Shown here piece by piece: positions 58,537 to 64,000 of a DNA stretch of 64,000 bases. Within the stretch, counting starts at the first letter, position 1, and each line of letters begins with the position of its first letter. The translations under genes and the position numbers were made by a program. Source of the DNA: an uncultured Flavobacteriales bacterium (GTDB lineage Bacteria > Bacteroidota > Bacteroidia > Flavobacteriales > Crocinitomicaceae); the NCBI GenBank assembly GCA_946482515.1, contig CAMLRS010000007.1:1-64000 (forward strand). Reading direction: 5' to 3'. The notes beneath the pieces were generated by a model, which saw nothing but the letters and a program-made list of their open reading frames with translations, did not search any database and had not been told where the DNA came from.

Positions 58537-59487
58537 TCAGAATATTTGACTCGCAATGGTTTTCACCGAAGCGGAAGTCGACATGGTATAATAGTGAATG
58601 CACGGCACGCCGGCAGCTTTCAGTTCTCTCGACTGCTGAATTCCCCATTCGATACCAACCTGGGTCGCATCGGCATTGGTTTTGCATTTCAGCAGCTCTT
58701 TGCTGAGCTCTTCCGGGAAATCGATGTGGAAGAATTTCGGTAAGAACGAAATATGGTTCAACGTTTTGATCGGTTTAAGTCCCGGGATGATGGGTACATT
58801 GATTCCCGCGGATTTGCATAGTTCAACGAAGTTGAAGTACTTTTTATTGTCGAAGAACATCTGCGTCACGATGTATTCTGCTCCGGCGTCCACCTTTGCT
58901 TTGAGGTACTGGAGATCGGTCGACAGGTTCATGGCCTCGAAATGCTTTTCCGGGTAGCCGGCGGCTCCCATACAGAAATTCGTTGGGTCCATATGGATGT
59001 CATCTATGACATAATGTCCTTTATTCATGCCAGCGATCTGCTCGATGAGCTCCACGGCGTAGCGGTGACCTTCCGGATGCGGTTTGAAGCCGGATTCGGT
59101 TTTGATGGGATCGCCTCGCAGTACGAGCACGTTATCGATTCCAAGGAACTGAAGGTCGATCAGGGCGTTTTCGGTTTCCTCGCGGGAGAAACCGCCACAG
59201 ATGAGGTGGGGAACAGCATCGACCTGGTATTTGTTCATGATCGCCGCACAAATCCCAACAGTTCCGGGGCGTTTACGGATGGCGATCTTCTCGAGCAAAC
59301 CGTTTTCGCGTTCTTTGTAGATGTATTCTTCGCGGTGATACGTTACATTGATAAACTTCGGTCCGAACTCCATCAACGGGTCAATTCCGTCGTAAATAGA
59401 CTGGATATTAGCGCCTTTAAGCGGCGGGAGAATTTCAAATGAAAACAGCGTGTCTTTCGCTTCTTTTAAGTGATCTATAACTTTCAT
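58537..59487 (-). CDS. metF: Methylenetetrahydrofolate reductase
   Basis: This 316-aa FAD-dependent enzyme reduces 5,10-methylene-THF to 5-methyl-THF for methionine synthesis. It shows FSFEILPPLKG at the N-terminus (catalytic Glu region), the VLVLRGDPIK motif, and the YIVTQMFFDNKKYFNF segment with the conserved Gln, all typical of MetF. Start ATG 59487 (MKVIDHLKEAKDTLFSFE) is preferred; an in-frame upstream extension has no family match. A terminator-like hairpin in the leader (59563-59592) suggests regulation by attenuation. Confidence 0.96.
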   Translation of the reverse strand: MKVIDHLKEAKDTLFSFEILPPLKGANIQSIYDGIDPLMEFGPKFINVTYHREEYIYKERENGLLEKIAIRKRPGTVGICAAIMNKYQVDAVPHLICGGFSREETENALIDLQFLGIDNVLVLRGDPIKTESGFKPHPEGHRYAVELIEQIAGMNKGHYVIDDIHMDPTNFCMGAAGYPEKHFEAMNLSTDLQYLKAKVDAGAEYIVTQMFFDNKKYFNFVELCKSAGINVPIIPGLKPIKTLNHISFLPKFFHIDFPEELSKELLKCKTNADATQVGIEWGIQQSRELKAAGVPCIHYYTMSTSASVKTIASQIF

Positions 59488-59562
59488 GTCTGATCGTGTT
59501 CGAAAAAAGGGTGGTCGCAAAGATAATGAAAGGCCTGAGTGTAGGAACAAGTGATTCCACCT

Positions 59563-59592
59563 AAAAAATCCCGGCCGTATGGCTACCCGGGT
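59563..59592 (-). promoter_or_regulatory. Terminator-like hairpin in the metF leader (possible attenuator)
   Basis: On the minus strand CCCG-ggta-GCC-atac-GGC-CGGG is followed by ATTTTTT, 75 nt before the metF start. A GGAA-tcacttg-TTCC hairpin follows. I recognise no known S-adenosylmethionine or cobalamin riboswitch core. It could instead terminate an upstream minus-strand RNA. Confidence 0.5.
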
Positions 59593-59758
59593 AAGCACCT
59601 TTCTTGTCTGATTTTTTTAGTTGGTCAATTCCCAGTAGCTACGGGCAATTTGTAATTATTTGTTAAAAATCAAAAACGATAAAATACATCCCGAAAACCT
59701 GCGTTAAATTTGATACCAATAATAACTGAAATCAGTTCTTCATACTTTGGTACGAAAG

Positions 59759-59788
59759 TTGATGACAGTTATTCAGAGGTTAGTTTTC
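59759..59788 (+). promoter_or_regulatory. Promoter of candidate small RNA 2
   Basis: TTG (59759-59761) and TAGTTTTC (59781-59788, one mismatch to TAnnTTTG) are 19 nt apart. The conserved RNA start lies 4 nt after the -7 box, as for the twin at 36974. Confidence 0.5.
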
Positions 59789-59791
59789 ATA

Positions 59792-59850
59792 AGTAGTAGT
59801 AGTTTAGGTTGGAACAAGAGAGAGGCACCCGCTTCTCTCTTGTTGTTTTA
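59792..59850 (+). ncRNA. Candidate small RNA 2, twin of the RNA at 36974
   Basis: The predicted RNA starts AGTAGTAGTAGTTTAGGTT and ends in a 14-bp hairpin (AACAAGAGAGAGGC, 59813-59826, with GCTTCTCTCTTGTT, 59831-59844) followed by GTTTTA. Both the leader and the GAGAGAGGC stem core match the twin at 36974, while the outer part of the stem differs but still pairs. Neighbouring genes are all on the minus strand, so it is not a leader. About 60 nt long. Function unknown. Confidence 0.55.
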
Positions 59851-59951
59851 TACCGGTTCTTACTTCCCCTCGGAAACCGTCACAAATCCTAGTTGTTTTT
59901 TCATATTCCCGCGGATTGACGAATTGTCGCGAAGGATTATTTTATAGACAC

Positions 59952-59980
59952 AAAAAAAGCATCGGGAGGCCGACGCTTTA
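59952..59980 (-). terminator. Terminator of the gene at 60000
   Basis: Minus strand AAAGCGTCGG-cct-CCGATGCTTT, with one G-T pair, then TTTTTG. It lies 20 nt past the stop codon. Confidence 0.85.
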
Positions 59981-59999
59981 ATTTCTGGAGACAAAGTCT

Positions 60000-60524
60000 C
60001 TATTTCTGTTGATCTTCTGTCTGATCTTCGTCTTTGGCGGCTTTCAGCTCGGCATCTTCCTGTTCTTCGAGATCGTCCTGCTTGTGTTGTTCTTCTTCCT
60101 CAGCAAACGGATCGTCTTCGTCGATCACATGAATTTTTTTCAATGCCTTGCGCGTCATCCCACCGATGAACTGGTTGATGCTCTTTTCGTTTTTTCGATA
60201 GAAATACGTTACAACTTGTTGTACAATAAGCGATTTGATATAGCCCTTCGGTGAATTGTTTTTCCCCATGAGCCTTCCAACGAGGTAGTTGAGCCCAAGG
60301 CTGCCGACCAAACCGCCGGCTTTTTCCCCTACTTCCACGTCTTCGCGGATGTTGTCGATGGCCGATTTGACCAGCTCTGCCGGTTGCAGGGACTTGTAGA
60401 TCTCGATGAGATCGGCTTTCAGCACGTCTTCCTGTTCTTCCTTCACGCGCTCGAGATGGGCGATGCGGGCTTTCATCTCATTGTGCGACGCGAAATTGTT
60501 CTTTTTTACGATTTTCTCCAGCAT
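60000..60524 (-). CDS. Small coiled-coil/acidic-tail protein of unknown function
   Basis: This 174-aa protein has an N-terminal coiled coil (~18-45, ARIAHLERVKEEQEDVLKADLIEIYKSLQ split), a middle with a Gly-rich hydrophobic patch (GGLVGSLGLNYLVGRLMGKN, ~68-92) and a strongly acidic tail (~135-174, DPFAEEEEQHKQDD...). Its start lies 6 nt from the holin-like gene stop, so both are co-transcribed. It probably associates with the membrane with its partner, but no family is recognised. Confidence 0.78.
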   Translation of the reverse strand: MLEKIVKKNNFASHNEMKARIAHLERVKEEQEDVLKADLIEIYKSLQPAELVKSAIDNIREDVEVGEKAGGLVGSLGLNYLVGRLMGKNNSPKGYIKSLIVQQVVTYFYRKNEKSINQFIGGMTRKALKKIHVIDEDDPFAEEEEQHKQDDLEEQEDAELKAAKDEDQTEDQQK

Positions 60525-60530
60525 GGCTTA

Positions 60531-60902
60531 TCAGTCTTCGTTGAACATTTCCCGGATCAGATGGTCGCGTACAGGATTGAGTACCCATTTGCGGCGTGTG
60601 AGGTAAAGGATGAATCCCAGCAGCAGAAAGATGCCGGAAAGTATCGCAAAACCGTGACCGTAGCTGCCTACGAGCTCTGAAAGATAGAATCCACCGGCCA
60701 GGCTGATGAAGAGTATGAACAGGACCGCCAGTATGCCCAGCAGCGCTCCCAAAGCGGCTACAGATGCCACGATAGCGGCCTTCTGGGATGTTTTGAGCAC
60801 GGTGAGCTCGTAACGCGTGGCTAAATAATCCCGCAGATCGTCGTTGAATTTTTCAATGGGTGTAGGCTCTTCTGTCGGTGCTGTTGTCTTTTCGTTTTCC
60901 AT
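60531..60902 (-). CDS. Phage holin-family-like / YqjE-type membrane protein
   Basis: This 123-aa protein has a charged N-terminus, then two transmembrane segments (~45-69 and ~79-101, AILSGIFLLLGFILYL...), flanked by a basic RRKWVLNPVRDHLIREMFNED tail. The pattern fits the YqjE/Actinobacterial holin-type family, which is not truly a phage holin in most chromosomes. It is the middle gene of a three-gene cluster with the gene at 60000 and the PerM-like transporter at 60917 (gap 14 nt). Confidence 0.8.
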   Translation of the reverse strand: MENEKTTAPTEEPTPIEKFNDDLRDYLATRYELTVLKTSQKAAIVASVAALGALLGILAVLFILFISLAGGFYLSELVGSYGHGFAILSGIFLLLGFILYLTRRKWVLNPVRDHLIREMFNED

Positions 60903-60916
60903 GGTATGTCATTTTG

Positions 60917-62062
60917 TCAGAGAATCTCGCGTGCTTCGGCATCCGTATCGTCATCGTCGTGTTTTTCGCCACGGCTGCCGGCGTTCAGATCGGGGAAGCG
61001 GATAGAGTACCAGTTGAAGGTTTTCGGAATGGTATCGCCCATGAGCAGGCCGATGGGTTTCAGGCTGTCGATACGGTCAAATACAACTTTCAGAATGGCA
61101 ATCACGGGAATGGCGAGGAACATCCCCGCAACACCCGCCAGGTGCCCGCCGATGATGACCGCAATAATGGAAGCGAAAGCGTTGATGCTGACTTTCGACC
61201 CTACGATCCGCGGCATCAGGATATTGTTGTCGATGAGCTGTACGAATGCGTTGACGGCCAGCACACCAATGATGGCGCTCAGCTCGGTCGACGAAACCAT
61301 AGCCACCAGCAAACTGATGATACATGCCACCATAATCCCGATGTAAGGAATGAGGTTCAGTACGGCGGTGAGCAAACCCAGGAAGATGAAGTATTCCACC
61401 CCGATGATCCAGAGCCCGAGGGAAGTCATGGCCGCCACGATGATCATTTCGAGCAGCAGGCCGGAAATGTAGCTTCGCACCACGGATTTGACCTCGAACA
61501 GTATCTCACGCAGGGTAGGATGGTGGGGTTTCGGCGTGATCTGGTGCAGAAATTTGAGAATAAGCGCCCGGTAAAGCAGGATCAGGAAGGTGTAAATGGG
61601 AATGAGGATGAAATTCATCAATCCGCCGGCCATGCTGCCAATCGAGCTGCCGGCAATCCGTTTCGATTCCTCCACCGTTGATTCGATGTATTCATCCTGC
61701 TGGGACGAGCTGATCTTGAATTTGCCCTGCACCCAATGCTGCAAATGGTCGAGATGGTAGTAAATGTTTTTCTTGATCTGTGGCAAATCATTCATAAACA
61801 CGGCAATCTGGGCACTCAGGAAATAGATCACGATGAACACCAGGAACAATGCCAGTATGAGTGCTATGCTGATAGCGATAATATGCGGAAAGCGGAGTGT
61901 GTTGTTCATGAAATTGACCATCGGCCGCAGCAGAATGGCAAACAATAAGGCCATAAAGACAGGGAAGAGGATTTCCCGGCCGAAATAAAGCGCCAGGACA
62001 ATAAAGGTGATGATAATGCAGATCGAAGCTGCCCGTGTTATTTTTAAGTTATTGACTGCCAT
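60917..62062 (-). CDS. AI-2E (PerM/UPF0118) family transporter-like protein
   Basis: This 381-aa inner-membrane protein belongs to the AI-2E/PerM family. Hydrophobic segments are at ~10-50 (two), ~60-85, ~150-172, ~210-230, ~235-275 and ~300-325. The family motif ...NLIPYIGIMVACIISLLVA and PRIVGSKVSINAFASIIAVIIGGHLAGVAGMFLAIP are clear. Despite the name, most members have no known substrate; some export or exchange cations. The C-terminus is an acidic tail. ATG 62062 is chosen; the in-frame upstream extension has no family match. Confidence 0.9.
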   Translation of the reverse strand: MAVNNLKITRAASICIIITFIVLALYFGREILFPVFMALLFAILLRPMVNFMNNTLRFPHIIAISIALILALFLVFIVIYFLSAQIAVFMNDLPQIKKNIYYHLDHLQHWVQGKFKISSSQQDEYIESTVEESKRIAGSSIGSMAGGLMNFILIPIYTFLILLYRALILKFLHQITPKPHHPTLREILFEVKSVVRSYISGLLLEMIIVAAMTSLGLWIIGVEYFIFLGLLTAVLNLIPYIGIMVACIISLLVAMVSSTELSAIIGVLAVNAFVQLIDNNILMPRIVGSKVSINAFASIIAVIIGGHLAGVAGMFLAIPVIAILKVVFDRIDSLKPIGLLMGDTIPKTFNWYSIRFPDLNAGSRGEKHDDDDTDAEAREIL

Positions 62063-62111
62063 GTAAGAAGGTGTTGCATCATAAATGTAAAAAATGCTGT
62101 GGGTACACGAC

Positions 62112-62669
62112 CTAAATTGGCATTTTTTGGGAGCCGGTATCCGTTTCGCTCCGTGAATGTCCCGAAAATTCCCAGAAATGCAGCAAGGGAACCGAATTGC
62201 CGGATACAGGATCGGTATCCGGAATCGGCACGGCGGCAATATTCCGATCGGTTTGCGGACGCTCGCCGTTGAGTCCGTATTGCATATCGTAATCCTTACC
62301 ACCTGGATAACCACCGATGCATATCACCTGTCCTTCTTTTTCCAGGTTGCAATGCGCAACGCCTGCCGGGATCACCAGCACATCGCCTTTTTCCAGGATA
62401 ATGGTCTTTCCGTTGTCACCACCCAGGCGAATGGCCGTTTTTCCACGGATACAGCCCAGTACTTCGTGTGTCGTGCTGTGGTAATGATGGTACGAATAAA
62501 TACCGGCTTTCCAGTTGTTTCCCCAGCCGTTCCGATGAAAAAGCGCTTTGACTTTCCATGCCCGGAATAGCAGGGGAAGATCGAGTACGTTTTTGTAGTG
62601 TAATGCAGGCAGCTGGTTGTTAGGGTAAATTCCGTCGTCGAGTAATGTAATTGCTTTAATCCGTTCCAT
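62112..62669 (-). CDS. Cupin-domain protein (YjlB-like)
   Basis: This 185-aa protein has a single cupin fold. The metal-site motif is HYHSTTHEVLGCIRGKTAIRLGG (His, His, Glu), and the second cupin motif GDVLVIPAGVAHCNLEKEG supplies the third His. It resembles the YjlB/COG4297 cupins of unknown function. The stop-start overlap (14 nt) with the YihY gene upstream on the same strand suggests co-expression. No enzyme activity can be assigned. Confidence 0.86.
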   Translation of the reverse strand: MERIKAITLLDDGIYPNNQLPALHYKNVLDLPLLFRAWKVKALFHRNGWGNNWKAGIYSYHHYHSTTHEVLGCIRGKTAIRLGGDNGKTIILEKGDVLVIPAGVAHCNLEKEGQVICIGGYPGGKDYDMQYGLNGERPQTDRNIAAVPIPDTDPVSGNSVPLLHFWEFSGHSRSETDTGSQKMPI

Positions 62670-63630
62670 TGTTCTTTTTCTTCTTAACTGTTACGTGTTC
62701 TTTCTCCTGCACGGTCATTTTTCCTGTTTCGACTACGACTTGCTGTATGGTCACTGCGTAGGCGTTGGGGTGAATCTGCGCACCGTATCTCACGGCATAG
62801 GCTTTGGTGTATTCGGCGCCGAGGTACAGGATCACGGAAGAATAGTAGACCCAGACCAGCAATACGACCAGCGAGCCGGCGGCGCCGTATGTGCTGCCCA
62901 CTTTGGTTTGTGTGATGTACAGTGAAATCCCGAATTTCCCGAGCATGAACAGAATGGCTGTTACCAGCGCACCGGCAAACACATCGCGCCAGCGGATGCG
63001 GGCATCGGGCAATACCCTGAAAATCGTAGCGAAAATAAGCGTACTGATGCCCAGCGAAAGCGCCAGGTTCACGATGTATAAAACAGGAACCGCCAGACCC
63101 GGAAAGTGTTCGCTCAGACTGTTGCTGAGTCCTTCGATGAGCGAGGTGATGATGAGGGAAACCAGCAGCAGGAATCCGAGGCTTACGATCACCGAAAACG
63201 ACAGAAAGCGGTTCTTGAGATACTTCAGCCAGCCGCGCTTCGGTTTGGGCATAATGCCCCAGATCGTATTGATCGAATCCTGGATTTCCGCAAACATACT
63301 GGTAGCACCGATAAGCAGGATTCCACCACCGATCAGGATGGCAAAGCCGCTTTCACCACTGATGGAGGCATTCCGGATGACTTCTTCGAGCTGAACGGCT
63401 GAATCTTTTCCGATAAATTCGCGCAACACACCGTAAACTTCTCCTTCGATGGCTTCGCGACCGAGAAACAGGCTGCAGAGCGAGATGATAACGATCAGCA
63501 GCGGCCCCATGGAAAACACGGTATAATAGGCCAATGCGGCGCTCAGCTTCATCACTTTATGTTCGGAAAAGCCGTGAAAAGTGTCCTTCAGCAGCTGCCA
63601 GATTTCCCGAAAGCGGAATACTCTTTTCAT
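62656..63630 (-). CDS. YihY/BrkB-family membrane protein
   Basis: This 324-aa inner-membrane protein belongs to the YihY/virulence factor BrkB family. It has an N-terminal SALAYYTVFSMGPLLIVIISLCSL segment, an IWGIMPKPKRGWLKYLKNRFLSF motif, and a GAAGSLVVLLVWVYYSSVILYLGAEYTKAYA motif, all characteristic. Six transmembrane helices are likely. The C-terminus is a basic KKKKNNGTD tail. Function is not established; the often-quoted RNase BN name is wrong. Its 3' end overlaps the cupin gene start by 14 nt. Confidence 0.92.
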   Translation of the reverse strand: MKRVFRFREIWQLLKDTFHGFSEHKVMKLSAALAYYTVFSMGPLLIVIISLCSLFLGREAIEGEVYGVLREFIGKDSAVQLEEVIRNASISGESGFAILIGGGILLIGATSMFAEIQDSINTIWGIMPKPKRGWLKYLKNRFLSFSVIVSLGFLLLVSLIITSLIEGLSNSLSEHFPGLAVPVLYIVNLALSLGISTLIFATIFRVLPDARIRWRDVFAGALVTAILFMLGKFGISLYITQTKVGSTYGAAGSLVVLLVWVYYSSVILYLGAEYTKAYAVRYGAQIHPNAYAVTIQQVVVETGKMTVQEKEHVTVKKKKNNGTD

Positions 63631-63716
63631 AATGGATTGTTATTCAGTGAAAATTAGCGGGTTAGCGAACCAGGAATCGCCAATAAAGATCAAAAAAACT
63701 TAATAATCGTTAGAGT

Positions 63717-63798
63717 TGGCGGGTTGCAGGGTTGGTGAGTTTTTGAGTTGGTGGGTTGAAGAGTTTCTGAGTTGATGAGTTGATGGGTTGAAGAGAGA
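63717..63798. repeat. Low-complexity GTTG-rich tandem repeat
   Basis: Runs of GTTGGTGGGTTGAAGAGTTT and GTTGATGAGTTGATGGGTTG type, with a ~10-base GTTGRTGRGT word. It lies between the YihY gene and the tRNA terminator. Confidence 0.7.
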
Positions 63799-63810
63799 AA
63801 GTGGTATAAA

Positions 63811-63842
63811 CAAAAAATCCGGCTCAAATTGAACCGGATTTT
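63811..63842 (-). terminator. Terminator of tRNA-Ser
   Basis: On the minus strand AATCCGG and CCGGATT pair across an 11-nt loop and run into TTTTTTG, directly after the tRNA 3' end. Confidence 0.88.
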
Positions 63843-63843
63843 G

Positions 63844-63930
63844 CAGAGAGGAAGAGATTCGAACTCTCGATACAGTTACCCGTATACTACCTTTCCAGGG
63901 TAGCTCCTTCAACCACTCGGACACCTCTCT
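63844..63930 (-). tRNA. tRNA-Ser(GGA)
   Basis: On the minus strand the acceptor AGAGAGG pairs with CCTCTCT, the anticodon arm is CTACC-CTGGAAA-GGTAG (anticodon GGA), and a long variable arm (TATACGGGTAACTGTA type) marks a serine tRNA. The T-arm has GTTCGAATC. The CCA end is not encoded. The 87-nt length suits tRNA-Ser. A terminator follows at once. Confidence 0.95.
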
Positions 63931-63961
63931 ATTTGGTTGTTTTTTAGATTGGTAAGAAGAA

Positions 63962-64000
63962 GTAGCTCCTTCAATCCGCCGCGGCGGAACACCTCTCTAT
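63962..64000 (-). pseudogene. Duplicated 5' fragment of tRNA-Ser containing a palindrome
   Basis: On the plus strand GTAGCTCCTTCAA is followed by TCCGCCGCGGCGGA and ACACCTCTCTAT. Against the intact tRNA the segment between the D-arm and acceptor has been replaced by the 14-bp palindrome. The 3' part of the tRNA is absent, so it cannot be functional. The right edge of the window cuts the region. Confidence 0.7.
63975..63988. repeat. 14-bp palindrome TCCGCCGCGGCGGA, copy 3 (in the tRNA fragment)
   Basis: Identical to copies at 10636 and 34240. Confidence 0.85.

Larger units (their letters stand above)
59488..59999. other. 512-nt intergenic region
   Basis: It holds the metF leader with an internal terminator-like hairpin (59563-59592, minus strand), a candidate small RNA on the plus strand (59792-59850) and the terminator of the gene at 60000 (59952-59980). 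No protein gene is seen. Confidence 0.8.

Noticed and set aside
59488..59640. Known SAM or cobalamin riboswitch in the metF leader
   Set aside because: No S-box, SAM-II or B12-box core could be matched; only a terminator-like hairpin is supported.
63700..63924. 74-codon minus-strand frame over the tRNA-Ser
   Set aside because: It is a reading through the tRNA and its terminator; not a protein.
1..64000. CRISPR arrays, prophage or complete insertion sequences
   Set aside because: No regularly spaced direct repeats, cas genes, transposase or phage structural genes were seen. The 'holin' family protein at 60531 is a chromosomal YqjE-like type.

Overview
The window reads as a chromosomal segment of a Bacteroidota bacterium, most likely a member of the Flavobacteriales (Crocinitomicaceae/Cryomorphaceae-like; this placement is inference). 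The support is four secreted proteins with type IX secretion (T9SS) C-terminal sorting domains, a LytS-type kinase with an N-terminal TPR region, a two-component-regulator propeller protein, a DUF6495-type protein, promoters matching TAnnTTTG with an upstream TTG about 19 nt away, and few Shine-Dalgarno sequences. Base composition is about 50% GC, except for an AT-rich island at the left edge.

Layout. 1-2.5 kb is the 3' end of an Rhs-family gene with an AT-rich variable tip, a candidate immunity lipoprotein, a 90-bp tandem repeat and an orphan toxin-tail/immunity-like pair. 2.6-24.3 kb is mostly housekeeping: RNase R, ferritin, a 1308-aa propeller-adenylate cyclase-HD fusion, an ATP-grasp protein, a tandem universal stress protein, a SUFU-domain protein, leucyl-tRNA synthetase, a TPR/LytS histidine kinase, glycine dehydrogenase, and an overlapping aminotransferase/omega-amidase pair. 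24.3-34.2 kb holds a strongly expressed-looking T9SS protein, a YqaA-like membrane protein, Dxr, lipoproteins including a glycine-rich one, a thioesterase, phosphoglucose/phosphomannose isomerase and an SDR epimerase. 34.6-40.4 kb holds a helical-repeat protein, an XRE regulator with a palindrome upstream, a candidate small RNA, a single-pass membrane protein and a heme c/PHM-like copper protein. 40.5-52.2 kb holds kynureninase and kynurenine 3-monooxygenase (two steps of de novo NAD synthesis from tryptophan), GSA aminomutase, a GH3-family protein, another T9SS protein, an ArsC/Spx-like protein, an outer-membrane barrel, a C-terminal processing protease, dCMP deaminase and an OmpR-type regulator. 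52.2-64 kb holds a T9SS trypsin-like protease, two glycosyltransferases, MetF, a second candidate small RNA, a run of membrane proteins, tRNA-Ser(GGA) and a broken copy of its 5' half.

The most unusual features are between genes. (1) Two short predicted transcripts (about 36.98 and 59.79 kb) share a 5' (AGU)n-UU-AGG segment, the same promoter-to-start spacing and a GAGAGAGGC terminator stem, with no gene downstream on their strand. (2) A REP/BIME-like family of paired hairpins ending in GGTGGC/GCCACC is scattered through intergenic DNA and, in one place, forms the end of a coding region. (3) A 14-bp palindrome, TCCGCCGCGGCGGA, occurs exactly three times: inside a gene end, between genes, and inside the broken tRNA copy. 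(4) A 7-bp tandem repeat lies inside leuS. No CRISPR array, complete insertion sequence, prophage or rRNA was seen.
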